33,937 bases of DNA from an uncultured Clostridia bacterium. GTDB lineage: Bacteria > Bacillota > Clostridia > Oscillospirales > Acutalibacteraceae. The notes beneath the pieces are model-generated. The model made no database searches. It had not been told where the DNA came from and worked only from the letters and a program-made list of their open reading frames with translations. The position numbers and the translations under genes are program-made. The stretch covers positions 1-33,937 of the forward strand of contig CANRNQ010000024.1 in the NCBI GenBank assembly GCA_947632045.1, written 5' to 3'. Of the stretch, positions 8,298-15,617 are shown in pieces (the stretch's first letter is position 1; each line of letters starts with the position of its first letter).

Positions 8298-9029
8298 TCA
8301 TACTTCATCACATTTCACAAGTATTTCCTTAAGCTCCCCATAACTTTTCACCTCAAGGACTCCGTGTTCGTTCCTCTGCGGAAAGTTCAGGTATTCAGTG
8401 TACCACACCGGAAACATTCCCGCGTCTATCGCTCCGTATATATCGCACCTGTACTGGTCGCCGACGAACCACACCTGCTCCGCTTTAAGCTCCGCCTTTT
8501 TCAGCGCAAGCTCAAATATTCTCCTGTTCGGCTTGCGAAAAACATAGTCCGCGCTCGAAATGACAGACTCAAGCTCGTTCGACGATATCAAGGAGACTAT
8601 TCTTTCCTTAAGCTGTGCGCCGCTGTACGAAAGATTGCTCACGACTCCGCTTCGTATGCCCTCGTCCTTGAGATAATCGAGAAAAGCCTCGATTCCGTTT
8701 GCCGGAGCTCCGGGGGCTGCTGCGTCCCAGAATATTCTTCCCGCCTCCTCATATGTAACCGACAGGCTTATACCCATAGATTCGTACAAGTAGGCATTAA
8801 ACGGTGCTGTTGGCACCTCAAGCTGTGACAGGTGCCTTGTTTCGGGGTCGAAGCGCCCTATCTCCGCGTTTATCGCGTTCGCCTCCGCCTGCACCTGCTC
8901 CGGCGTTTTATTATATTTGTTCGCGACTGCGTATTTCATCACCGCTGCCGTTCCCTTTACTCCGTCAAAGCTCGCCTCGTTTACAAGCGTTTGACCGTAG
9001 TCGAACAGTATCATCTGGGGCTTTTTCAT
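8298..9029 (-). CDS. HAD-superfamily hydrolase (phosphatase-like)
   Basis: This is a predicted cytoplasmic phosphatase or related HAD enzyme of 243 aa with unknown substrate. Motif I is FDYGQTLV (nucleophile Asp; the usual second Asp is replaced by Gly, as in some HAD families). Motif II is VVSNLS, motif III is the Lys in FRKPNRRIFE, and motif IV is VGDQYRCDIYGA. A helical cap lies between motifs I and II. An ATG at 9065 would add 12 residues but lacks a ribosome site. The start at 9029 begins right before the first beta-strand (KKPQMILFDYG). The long upstream gap is taken up by repeat copy C, and an intrinsic terminator follows the gene. Confidence 0.85.
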   Translation of the reverse strand: MKKPQMILFDYGQTLVNEASFDGVKGTAAVMKYAVANKYNKTPEQVQAEANAINAEIGRFDPETRHLSQLEVPTAPFNAYLYESMGISLSVTYEEAGRIFWDAAAPGAPANGIEAFLDYLKDEGIRSGVVSNLSYSGAQLKERIVSLISSNELESVISSADYVFRKPNRRIFELALKKAELKAEQVWFVGDQYRCDIYGAIDAGMFPVWYTEYLNFPQRNEHGVLEVKSYGELKEILVKCDEV

Positions 9030-9081
9030 TTTATTATTCACTCTTTCATACGGTTTTAGGTCCATCCTGCGGGTATTTTTC

Positions 9082-9323
9082 GGAGCTGCCGCATTTACCC
9101 GTTCTTACTTTGTGCTTCAGTCTGTGCCGGTACGGGCGGCGACCTGCGCGGCGCAGCCGCGCGGAAAAACGCGGCGGGGTCTGTTCACTTTTATTTTAAC
9201 GCACAGAGCCCCTGCGCCGCCGCGTTTTTCGGCAAATTTCCGCCGCAGGCGGAAATTTGCGGTCGCCGCCCCGTACCTTGCCGCTCTCTCAAGGCCGCCG
9301 AAGCGCACGAACTCGGCAGCTCC
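9082..9323 (+). repeat. Cloverleaf palindromic element, copy C
   Basis: The ends are GGAGCTGCCG (9082-9091) and CGGCAGCTCC (9314-9323). The outer stem GTACGGGCGGCGACC (9130-9144) pairs with 9261-9276 (one extra C). The TA/TA change relative to TTCGGG/CCCGAA is compensatory. Left arm GCGCGGC/GCCGCGC (9146-9162), central arm AAAAACGCGGCGG/CCGCCGCGTTTTT (9165-9177 with 9217-9229), right arm GCAAATTTCCGCC/GGCGGAAATTTGC (9232-9260). It lies between the yigZ stop and the HAD start. Confidence 0.9.
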
Positions 9324-9386
9324 AAGCCGCCGCCCATGCTTCCGGATAAAGCCCAAAGCCCACGGACCCGCCTTTATAAAAATCAT

Positions 9387-10028
9387 TTACACCTCGTCGT
9401 TTTCGATATCGGTCATATAATAGCTCTCTCCGTCAACAGCCGCCTCGATCTCTCCACAGCTTGCTGCGGCAAGCTCCTTGTTTATCCTTCCGAGGATGCC
9501 CTTGGGAGAGTGGAAACGAAGCTCCACGCAGTCGGTAAAGGCAGTGTCGTCTATCACTCCGCCAAGCTCCGCTATAACAGCCGAAACCTTTCCGTACTGA
9601 TTGTAGCTGCACCTGAGTCTGCAATTATCACAAAGCCTCATTATCGCCGGCACCGCCGCCGCTATGCCGAGCTTTGCCGCATGGGAGTACGCCCTCACAA
9701 GGCCGCCCGCGCCAAGAAGCACGCCCCCGAAATACCGCGTCACCACGACTGCGGCGTCGGTTATCCCGCTTTTGCTTATAACCTCAAGCACAGGCACTCC
9801 CGCCGTCCCCTGAGGCTCGCCGTCGTCGCTGTAGCGCTTTATTCCTCCCTCGCGCAGGATATAGGCGTAGACGTTGTGTCTTGCGTCCCAGTGCTTTGAC
9901 TTTATTTCGTTTATAAACTCAAGCGCCTGCTCCTGGGTTTTAACGGGGGCGCAGTAGCCTATGAAGCGCGAGCGCTTTTCAACAAATTCGTCAAAGGCGA
10001 ATTTGCTTACGGTTTTGTAGTCAGTCAT
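9387..10028 (-). CDS. yigZ: YigZ/YvyE family protein (IMPACT/UPF0029)
   Basis: At 213 aa this matches the two-domain YigZ family: an N-terminal UPF0029/IMPACT domain and a C-terminal DUF1949 domain. Recognisable signatures are RSRFIGYCAPV, HNVYAYIL, KRYSDDGEPQGTAG and TRYFGGVLLGAGGLVRAY. IMPACT relatives affect translation regulation in eukaryotes; the bacterial role is not settled. GGAGAGATAAT precedes the ATG. The gene lies only 34 nt after the rpmE terminator, so it depends on read-through or on a promoter that I could not define. Confidence 0.93.
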   Translation of the reverse strand: MTDYKTVSKFAFDEFVEKRSRFIGYCAPVKTQEQALEFINEIKSKHWDARHNVYAYILREGGIKRYSDDGEPQGTAGVPVLEVISKSGITDAAVVVTRYFGGVLLGAGGLVRAYSHAAKLGIAAAVPAIMRLCDNCRLRCSYNQYGKVSAVIAELGGVIDDTAFTDCVELRFHSPKGILGRINKELAAASCGEIEAAVDGESYYMTDIENDEV

Positions 10029-10061
10029 ATTATCTCTCCGAATCCGCTGTAAAAATCAAAG

Positions 10062-10093
10062 ACAAAAAACAGGTGGCGCAAAAGCGCCACCTG
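10062..10093 (-). terminator. Intrinsic terminator after rpmE
   Basis: CAGGTGGCGC/GCGCCACCTG is a perfect 10-bp stem (10070-10093) with a 4-base loop, followed on the minus strand by TTTTTTG. Confidence 0.92.
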
Positions 10094-10107
10094 TTGAGTG
10101 ATCCATA

Positions 10108-10311
10108 TTATTTTCCCATACCGTAACGCTTTTTAAATCTGTCAACGCGTCCGCCGGTATCAACGAGCTTTTGTTTGCCGGTAAAGAACGGGTGGCACTT
10201 TGAGCAAATTTCAACACGGATATTCTTCTTTGTAGAGCCTGTTTCAATTACGTTGCCGCAGGCGCAAGTGATCGTGGTCTGGTCATAATTCGGATGAATG
10301 TCCTTTTTCAT
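10108..10311 (-). CDS. rpmE: 50S ribosomal protein L31
   Basis: This 67-aa protein of the large ribosomal subunit begins MKKDIHPNY and ends FKKRYGMGK, typical of L31. Cys16, Cys18, Cys36 and Cys39 make it the zinc-binding form, not the zinc-independent paralogue made under zinc starvation. AAAGAGGTGA precedes the ATG. It has a promoter about 45 nt upstream and a strong terminator directly after, so it is probably a single-gene transcript. Confidence 0.97.
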   Translation of the reverse strand: MKKDIHPNYDQTTITCACGNVIETGSTKKNIRVEICSKCHPFFTGKQKLVDTGGRVDRFKKRYGMGK

Positions 10312-10351
10312 TTATTTTCACCTCTTTCGCTGAAACCGTGATAACAGTAGG

Positions 10352-10380
10352 ATTTTATCATATAACAAATAAAAAATCAA
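10352..10380 (-). promoter_or_regulatory. Promoter of rpmE
   Basis: On the minus strand TTGATT (10375-10380) and TAAAAT (10352-10357) are separated by 17 nt. Confidence 0.75.
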
Positions 10381-10532
10381 GACTTTTTTTCATAATGTGA
10401 AAATGTGGTAGTTGTAAAATAAACTGCCCTAAAAACCGGCAGATTAAAAAGCAATGCCGAAAGACTTCTTTTTGAGGAAATATAGCTCTTATCAATTTAC
10501 GTCACAGTACTTTGATAATCAATTAAGCGGTG

Positions 10533-10561
10533 TTGACAGGAAAAAGAATACATTATATAAT
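10533..10561 (+). promoter_or_regulatory. Consensus promoter of the 406-aa unknown gene
   Basis: TTGACA (10533-10538), a 17-nt spacer and TATAAT (10556-10561): both boxes match the sigma-A consensus perfectly. It implies strong expression unless repressed; no operator is obvious. The rest of 10382-10532 shows no gene. Confidence 0.85.
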
Positions 10562-10611
10562 ATTAATAATATATTTAAAAATATTTTAAAAATTCTATAT
10601 GGAGGATACAT

Positions 10612-11832
10612 ATGAAAGAGACTTCCTGTGCAGAACCCGATAAAGAGGAAACGAAAGATATACTTGAAATGACGGAGGCGATGCTGACTAACGCCCGAGA
10701 GGAAATTGATGAGGAAAAATGTATAAGCATACCTATCGGACAGCTGTCCGGGCTTGGAGCCGCCGTAGCCTCTTTGATACCGCAACTGAGAACCGTTACC
10801 ACAAAAACAACAGTAAACACCGACGGCTTGTATGAATTGGTAAACTTTAATTCAAAGGCCGGAGATACTTTAAAAAAGGCAAAAAACGGTAATTATTGGG
10901 GAGCGTTTAAAAACTCCGACGGAAAGTCGAAGATCTTGCAGTTGAAAGAAGCAGGGCCAATAAAACCCATCACTCAAACAACCACTATGCCGATAAACCC
11001 TGCGACCATTATGATGGCGGCGGCATTGTTTTCGATAGAAAAACAACTGGGCGAAATCGAGGAAACCCAGAAGCGGATACTGAATTTTCTTGAAATTGAA
11101 AAGGAGTCAGAGATTGAAGCCGACGTTGAAATGCTGTCCGAGCTTATCAAGGAATATAAATATAACTGGGACAATGACTCCTTCATGACGAGCAACCACA
11201 ACATTGTTCTCAATATAAAAAGAACAGCGCTAAAGCATATGAATTCATACAGAAAAAAAGTCAAAGATATTTTGAATACAAACAACGCGATCGTTTCACA
11301 GATGACAGTAAGCTCCGAGCTGAAAAATCTGAAAAAAACATTTGAATATTACCGCTTATCGCTGTACGCGTATTCCCTGGCGGCCTTTGTTGAAATTATG
11401 TTTAACGGCAATTTTTCCGAGTGCTATATATCGGAAATTGAGAAGGAGGTCGAGGATCACGCGATTACATATAGAGAAAATTACTCCAAATGCTACGATT
11501 ATTTGAAGGGAATTAACAGCTCGTCGGTGGAAACCAATGTTTTGAAGGGCATCGGCGACGCGGGAAAGGCTTTGGGTAATTTTATCGGAAGTATTCCTTG
11601 GATAAAGGAAGGGCCGGTTGACGAGTTTTTTCAGGATATGGGCAAGCAGCTGCAAAAAAACGCAGACGACATTGAGAATAAGGCGATAGAGTCGTTTTCC
11701 GAATACAGCAATCCGAACACAAAGGTATTTGTCGATAAAATGGAGGATATCATACAAATATACAACCACACGTCGCAAATCTGCTTTGACAAAAACAAAA
11801 TTTATCTCATTAAAGATCTCGTTACAGGTTAA
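10612..11832 (+). CDS. Helical protein of unknown function
   Basis: A 406-aa protein that I do not recognise. TATGGAGG lies upstream at good spacing, and a perfect-consensus promoter and a downstream hairpin frame it as a single-gene unit. There is no signal peptide. Residues about 40-60 (CISIPIGQLSGLGAAVASLI) and about 128-142 (INPATIMMAAALFSI) are short hydrophobic or amphipathic stretches. From about 140 onward it is charged and helical, with coiled-coil-like segments (EKQLGEIEETQKRI). Between the two hydrophobic stretches is a Gly-rich stretch, KNGNYWGAFKNSDGKSK. The pattern, a small hydrophobic region plus a long helical body, is seen in some membrane-acting or defence-type proteins, but this is only a resemblance. 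Its codon use is more AT-rich than that of its housekeeping neighbours. Confidence 0.85.
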   Translation: MKETSCAEPDKEETKDILEMTEAMLTNAREEIDEEKCISIPIGQLSGLGAAVASLIPQLRTVTTKTTVNTDGLYELVNFNSKAGDTLKKAKNGNYWGAFKNSDGKSKILQLKEAGPIKPITQTTTMPINPATIMMAAALFSIEKQLGEIEETQKRILNFLEIEKESEIEADVEMLSELIKEYKYNWDNDSFMTSNHNIVLNIKRTALKHMNSYRKKVKDILNTNNAIVSQMTVSSELKNLKKTFEYYRLSLYAYSLAAFVEIMFNGNFSECYISEIEKEVEDHAITYRENYSKCYDYLKGINSSSVETNVLKGIGDAGKALGNFIGSIPWIKEGPVDEFFQDMGKQLQKNADDIENKAIESFSEYSNPNTKVFVDKMEDIIQIYNHTSQICFDKNKIYLIKDLVTG

Positions 11833-11835
11833 ATT

Positions 11836-11869
11836 GAGCAGGGATAGACACCCAAGCCTATCCCTGCTC
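11836..11869 (+). terminator. Hairpin after the 406-aa unknown gene
   Basis: GAGCAGGGATAG/CTATCCCTGCTC is a perfect 12-bp stem with a 10-base loop, 3 nt after the stop codon. The usual T-run is not directly attached; a CTTTTTGTTTT tract follows 16 nt later. It is probably a terminator or a 3'-end stabilising hairpin. Confidence 0.55.
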
Positions 11870-11973
11870 ATTCCGTTGAAAACGCTTTTTGTTTTGCGCC
11901 AAATGTAAAAAGAATTATTTTTAGCTTGATTTGTGCAGCAAGGCCGATTTACGGGCAAAAACCAATCGGGTCA

Positions 11974-12000
11974 AAAAATCCCCGCGCGAAAAAGCAGGGC
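11974..12000 (-). terminator. Intrinsic terminator after the XRE gene
   Basis: CCCTGC/GCGGGG (one T-G pair) is followed on the minus strand by ATTTTTTG, directly after the stop codon of the XRE-type gene. Confidence 0.65.
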
Positions 12001-12001
12001 T

Positions 12002-12430
12002 TTACTCCAGCGGCTCAAGGTTGTAGTCCGCGAGCTTAATGTTGGTATCAACGACGGATATGCCGTGCTCGAGCGAGTAACCTATTATAATATCTCGTGA
12101 GTCCCTCGCATATATAGGGGCGTTGCCGCTCTTTTTCAAAAGCTGCTGACTCTCGTCGATATTAAGCCCGAGGCCGAAGCAGAGCATTATCACCTTGTCG
12201 CGCGAGGTCTTTTTGTCTGTGCTGCCGCGTATTATCTCGTAGCAGTACTCGCGGTTGAGGCCGGACCTTTTTACAATATCGGTCTTTTTAAGACCCTTTC
12301 TCGCCATATGCGAGGCTATCAAATCGGCGAGAGTGCCAAAGAATATTTCGCTGTCATTCTCGTCAAAATATTCTTCAACGCTTTCCGAGCTCTTGAGCTC
12401 GTTTAAAAGCTCGTCTGTTTTCTTTTTCAT
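12002..12430 (-). CDS. XRE-family helix-turn-helix regulator
   Basis: A 142-aa protein with an HTH_3-type DNA-binding domain in its middle (LADLIASHMARKGLKKTDIVKRSGLNREYCYEIIRG is split here by function: helix 2 around TDIVKRSG, recognition helix around NREYCYEI). A DKVIMLCFGLGLNIDESQQLL helix follows, as in many phage-repressor-like regulators. The N-terminal 30 residues and the C-terminal YSLEHGISVVDTNIKL segment are of unknown role. GGAAAGGGAAGAT precedes the ATG. It is divergent from the kinase-like gene with only 72 bases between starts, so the two probably share regulatory DNA. It may control the kinase gene, itself or both. Confidence 0.85.
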   Translation of the reverse strand: MKKKTDELLNELKSSESVEEYFDENDSEIFFGTLADLIASHMARKGLKKTDIVKRSGLNREYCYEIIRGSTDKKTSRDKVIMLCFGLGLNIDESQQLLKKSGNAPIYARDSRDIIIGYSLEHGISVVDTNIKLADYNLEPLE

Positions 12431-12502
12431 TTATATCTTCCCTTTCCTGTAATTTGTGATAAAATATAATTAAATTATACATTTAATTTTTGTGAGGTCA
12501 AT

Positions 12503-13582
12503 ATGCAAGGTACGGTAAGCCCCGATATTTGGGATTTTACGTTTGTATCGACGGTGAACGGTCACATAGACATAGTACAGAATAATATCACGAGGCAGCT
12601 CCTGCTGAGATGCTCCTCTCCCGCCGACTCATATCCGGTCATGAGGGCGATATGCAATATAAGGCACCGCAACCTTATGACGGTATATGACGCGCGCATA
12701 TTAAACGGCCGATGCATAAGCCTGTGCGAGTACATAAACGGGGTCACGCTTGACTATAAGGCGGAGCGTTACGGGCTGTGCGACGAAAAAACGGCAAAGA
12801 ATATAATGTGGCAGATATGCAACGGGCTTGACGCGCTGCATCGAAACGGCATAGTACACCGCGACATAAAGCCGGAAAATGTTATGCTCGAAGCAAACGG
12901 GAACGTAAAGATAATAGATTACAATATTTCGCGTCTCGTCAAGTCCGACAGAATGAAGGATACGCGAATACTCGGAACGGCAGGCTACGCCTCGCCGGAG
13001 CAGTTCGGCTTTGCCCAGACGAACGGCAGGGCGGATATATACTCCTGCGGAGTGCTTTTGAACTACCTTCTGACGGGAAAACTGCCGAACGAAGAGCTGT
13101 ACGACGGTAAAGTTACGCCGATAATCAGCAGATGTATTGAAATCGACGAGAACAACAGGTATAAAAGCGCGGAGGAGCTGAAAAGAGCGCTCGAGGGAAA
13201 GAGGATAAAGGGCGACAAGTCAGGCGTTCGAAGGAATTTTCGGCCGCTGCCGGGCTTTCGGAGCAGAAGGGTGTTCCCGAAGCTGCTGGCGGTTGTTTTG
13301 ATAACAGTGTGGCTGCTCGGAGTTTTTACATTTATCAACGCTGTTCCAATGATATTGAGGTGGAGACCGAACCAGATAATTATGCACTTCATCACAGCGT
13401 CCGTGTTTTTCGTGTTCTGGTCGGCGCTGCCGTATTTCATGTTCGGGGACATATTCAGAATATCGGAAAAAATATGGCCGACGAATCCGCAAAACGGCAG
13501 ATATATAACCAAACTGGTCGGCTCGCTGAGCTTTATTGTGGGCTTCGTGCTGTTTGTCATAGCGGTGAAGCTGTCCGGATAA
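12503..13582 (+). CDS. Membrane-anchored Ser/Thr kinase-like protein with a degenerate N-lobe
   Basis: A 359-aa protein with a protein-kinase fold and a C-terminal membrane region. The catalytic loop is intact (IVHRDIKPENVM: Asp121, Lys123, Asn126). The metal-binding DFG is DYN (139-141), the activation segment ends GYASPEQ (161-167), and Asp178 matches the DxWSxG helix. The N-lobe is abnormal: no GxGxxG loop is seen, the VAIK lysine position appears to be Arg36 (LLLRC), and no Glu is evident in the expected alpha-C helix. It may be a pseudokinase or use another ATP-binding mode. Three membrane helices lie at about 260-283, 293-315 and 338-356. No PASTA domains are present. GTGAGGTC precedes the ATG weakly. 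It is divergent from an XRE regulator. Confidence 0.88.
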   Translation: MQGTVSPDIWDFTFVSTVNGHIDIVQNNITRQLLLRCSSPADSYPVMRAICNIRHRNLMTVYDARILNGRCISLCEYINGVTLDYKAERYGLCDEKTAKNIMWQICNGLDALHRNGIVHRDIKPENVMLEANGNVKIIDYNISRLVKSDRMKDTRILGTAGYASPEQFGFAQTNGRADIYSCGVLLNYLLTGKLPNEELYDGKVTPIISRCIEIDENNRYKSAEELKRALEGKRIKGDKSGVRRNFRPLPGFRSRRVFPKLLAVVLITVWLLGVFTFINAVPMILRWRPNQIIMHFITASVFFVFWSALPYFMFGDIFRISEKIWPTNPQNGRYITKLVGSLSFIVGFVLFVIAVKLSG

Positions 13583-13679
13583 GAGCGGGCGCAAAATTTT
13601 TAAAATTATCTTTTGATTCTCTTTAAGCGTATTATATCATATCGAAAATTAAAAATGTATGCTGTCGGCATACCAAAGC

Positions 13680-13720
13680 AAGAGAGTAACCCTGTATTAT
13701 AATGACAAGGTTACTCTCTT
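13680..13720 (+). terminator. Terminator hairpin between convergent kinase-like and XRE genes
   Basis: AAGAGAGTAACC (13680-13691) pairs with GGTTACTCTCTT (13709-13720), a 12-bp stem followed by TGATTTT on the plus strand. The genes on either side converge on it, so it may serve both. Confidence 0.65.
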
Positions 13721-13731
13721 TGATTTTCGGA

Positions 13732-13974
13732 CTATTTTATCTCCTGCTCTAAATTATCAAATTCGGGGGTGGAGAAAAATTCCCCGAGGGTAATATCAAG
13801 ACCGTCGCAAAACTTTTTTATCGTGACGATAGAAATATCCCTGCGGGAGCTGTCCATCATACTGTACGCGGTGGAGGGCGTTACTCCGGAGAGAGTGGCC
13901 AAACCGTTAATGTTCAAATGCCTTTCACCGCATAGCTGCTTGAAGCGCATAACTACAATATCCTTGACACTCAT
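13732..13974 (-). CDS. Small XRE-family transcriptional regulator
   Basis: This 80-aa protein is essentially one HTH_3 domain: VMRFKQLCGERHLNINGLA, then TLSGVTPSTAYSMM with the recognition helix, then TIKKFCDGLDITLGEFF. The GLDITLGEFF ending is typical of small Cro/CI-type regulators in Firmicutes. GAGGTGAT lies just before the ATG. It is transcribed away from the zinc-ribbon/SPFH operon across a 174-base gap that contains a palindrome overlapping that operon's -35 box, so control of that operon is plausible. Confidence 0.9.
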   Translation of the reverse strand: MSVKDIVVMRFKQLCGERHLNINGLATLSGVTPSTAYSMMDSSRRDISIVTIKKFCDGLDITLGEFFSTPEFDNLEQEIK

Positions 13975-14019
13975 AGCATCACCTCAAAAATATTGTATAA
14001 AGGTTTACGCTGCCGCATA

Positions 14020-14033
14020 TACGCACTTGCGTA
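14020..14033. promoter_or_regulatory. Palindromic candidate operator
   Basis: TACGCACTTGCGTA is a palindrome of two 6-base arms around CT. It overlaps the -35 box of the promoter at 14027-14055 and lies between the small XRE gene and the zinc-ribbon gene. Confidence 0.4.
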
Positions 14034-14055
14034 ATTATTATTTGTATGATATACT
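14027..14055 (+). promoter_or_regulatory. Promoter of the zinc-ribbon/SPFH operon
   Basis: TTGCGT (14027-14032), a 17-nt spacer and TATACT (14050-14055), with TATGA just upstream of the -10. It points to the gene starting at 14149. Confidence 0.6.
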
Positions 14056-14148
14056 GAATTTATTAGATGTATTATCTTTTGCTAAAATTGCGGCGAAGAT
14101 ATTTTACTGCAACGCGGCGTTTACAAAAACAGATGCGGAGGAGAGGAC

Positions 14149-14397
14149 ATGGGAATAGTAGGAAACCTTTTTGATCTCGCTAACGGATTAAGCGGAGCCT
14201 TAGCTTCGGGGGCAGGGGCGGCTAAAAACAAACTGGATTCTATAAATGAATCTATAATGGAATCGCGAATGGAAGCGCGAATGCCAAAAGAACCGGCAAA
14301 GGTTACAACAAAGTGTATCGGCTGTATGGCGCCGCTGTCGGGATATCAGGGTCAGTTTGTATGCTGCAAATACTGCGATACCGAACAAACGCTGTAA
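14149..14397 (+). CDS. Small zinc-ribbon protein
   Basis: An 82-aa protein. The N-terminal half (GNLFDLANGLSGALASGAGA) is Gly/Ala-rich and may be amphipathic. The C-terminal half carries CIGCMAPLSGYQGQFVCCKYC, two CxxC-type knuckles spaced as in a zinc ribbon. GCGGAGGAGAGGAC precedes the ATG. It ends 13 nt before the SPFH gene and is surely co-transcribed with it. Similar small zinc-ribbon proteins accompany SPFH proteins such as those of the Bacillus YdjFGHI-type envelope-stress cluster, so a partner role at the membrane is inferred. Confidence 0.8.
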   Translation: MGIVGNLFDLANGLSGALASGAGAAKNKLDSINESIMESRMEARMPKEPAKVTTKCIGCMAPLSGYQGQFVCCKYCDTEQTL

Positions 14398-14410
14398 CGA
14401 GGTAATAAAA

Positions 14411-15532
14411 ATGGGAATATTTAAAGCGGGAGCCGATGCGCTGAGGGGCACTTTATCCGATCAATGGAAAGACATAATAACAGCCGACAGATTTTCCGAG
14501 CATACCGTTGTTGCTCCGGGAATCTTGGACTCAACAAATAACGGCAGAGGAAGCAATACGAGAGGCTCCGACGGAGTTATTACAAACGGCTCAAAAATAC
14601 GCATACCGGAAAATACAGCCGCCTTCATTTTCAGTCAGGGAGGCATTGAAAATGTTATAACCACTCCGGGAGAATACGAATACAAAAACGGAGAGGTAAG
14701 CATATTCAACGGCGACGGCGCGAGGAAATCAATTTTAGAGCAAGTTAAAAGCAGAGTGGAGTACGGAGGAGTAGCCTCAACCAAAAAGGAAATTGCATTC
14801 GTAAACCTCAGAGAGATAAGGGATATAAAATTCGGGACAAAAGGACCGCAGGTGTATCACGATATATTTTACGACTGCGATTTAGAGGTGTACGCATACG
14901 GATCCTTCACTATAAAAATTGTTGACGCGGAGAGCTTTGTCAAAAATTTTGTGCCGCCAAACGTAAGATATTACTCCTTTGACGACAAGCAGGTGAGGGC
15001 TAAGGTTCTGCCGGATCTTGTGCAATCCTTTATAGTTGCGCTTAACGCCCTTTCAAGCACCTACCGTATTTCACAGCTTTTGGCGCATATGAATGAGTTG
15101 TCACAGCAGATTGCAAAGGACGAACTGAACGCCGGCTCGTGGAAGAGGCGGTTTGGCTTTGACATAGTGCAGGTATCCGTTGAAAATATTGAATTTTCGC
15201 CTGAGTCGCGTGAGCTGGTAAATAAATATAATCTGAACAAGATGGAGCTTAAGGCATATGAAAATATTCCGCGCAACGCGTCGAATATTTCCGCTCAGCA
15301 AAAAATCGCCACGGGCATACAAAATAACGGCTTGGGAGATATGGGCGGAATGCTTTACGGCATGAATATAGCGCAGGGAATTTCTCCAAACGGAGAGATG
15401 AAAAGCAATAATCAGGCTCTTACGCTTGACGAGCAGATAGACGCGCTGAAAAAGCTGAAAGAGTTAAATGCCAGCGGTATACTTACCGACGAAGAATTTA
15501 ATGCGAAGAAAAAGGAAATTATGGGGCTGTGA
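14411..15532 (+). CDS. SPFH-domain protein with C-terminal SHOCT motif (YdjI-like)
   Basis: A 373-aa protein beginning MGIFKAGADALRGTLSDQWKD, characteristic of the SPFH/virion-core-like family that includes B. subtilis YdjI, a membrane anchor for a PspA homologue. The body has the SPFH beta-strand pattern (AAFIFSQGGIENVITTPGEY; FYDCDLEVYAYGSFTIKI). The C-terminus (LDEQIDALKKLKELNASGIL, then TDEEFNAKKKEIM) is a SHOCT oligomerisation motif. An in-frame ATG at 14357 lies inside the upstream gene and lacks a ribosome site; GAGGTAAT before 14411 fixes the start. It is likely an envelope-stress scaffold on the inner face of the membrane. No PspA gene is nearby. Confidence 0.9.
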   Translation: MGIFKAGADALRGTLSDQWKDIITADRFSEHTVVAPGILDSTNNGRGSNTRGSDGVITNGSKIRIPENTAAFIFSQGGIENVITTPGEYEYKNGEVSIFNGDGARKSILEQVKSRVEYGGVASTKKEIAFVNLREIRDIKFGTKGPQVYHDIFYDCDLEVYAYGSFTIKIVDAESFVKNFVPPNVRYYSFDDKQVRAKVLPDLVQSFIVALNALSSTYRISQLLAHMNELSQQIAKDELNAGSWKRRFGFDIVQVSVENIEFSPESRELVNKYNLNKMELKAYENIPRNASNISAQQKIATGIQNNGLGDMGGMLYGMNIAQGISPNGEMKSNNQALTLDEQIDALKKLKELNASGILTDEEFNAKKKEIMGL

Positions 15533-15617
15533 CAGAGGGATTCTCGCAGGCGCTCCAATGCGTAATATTTACGGATAAAAATAAGATTAGCAGTCACGAT
15601 TAAGGGGCAAAGTCGAT

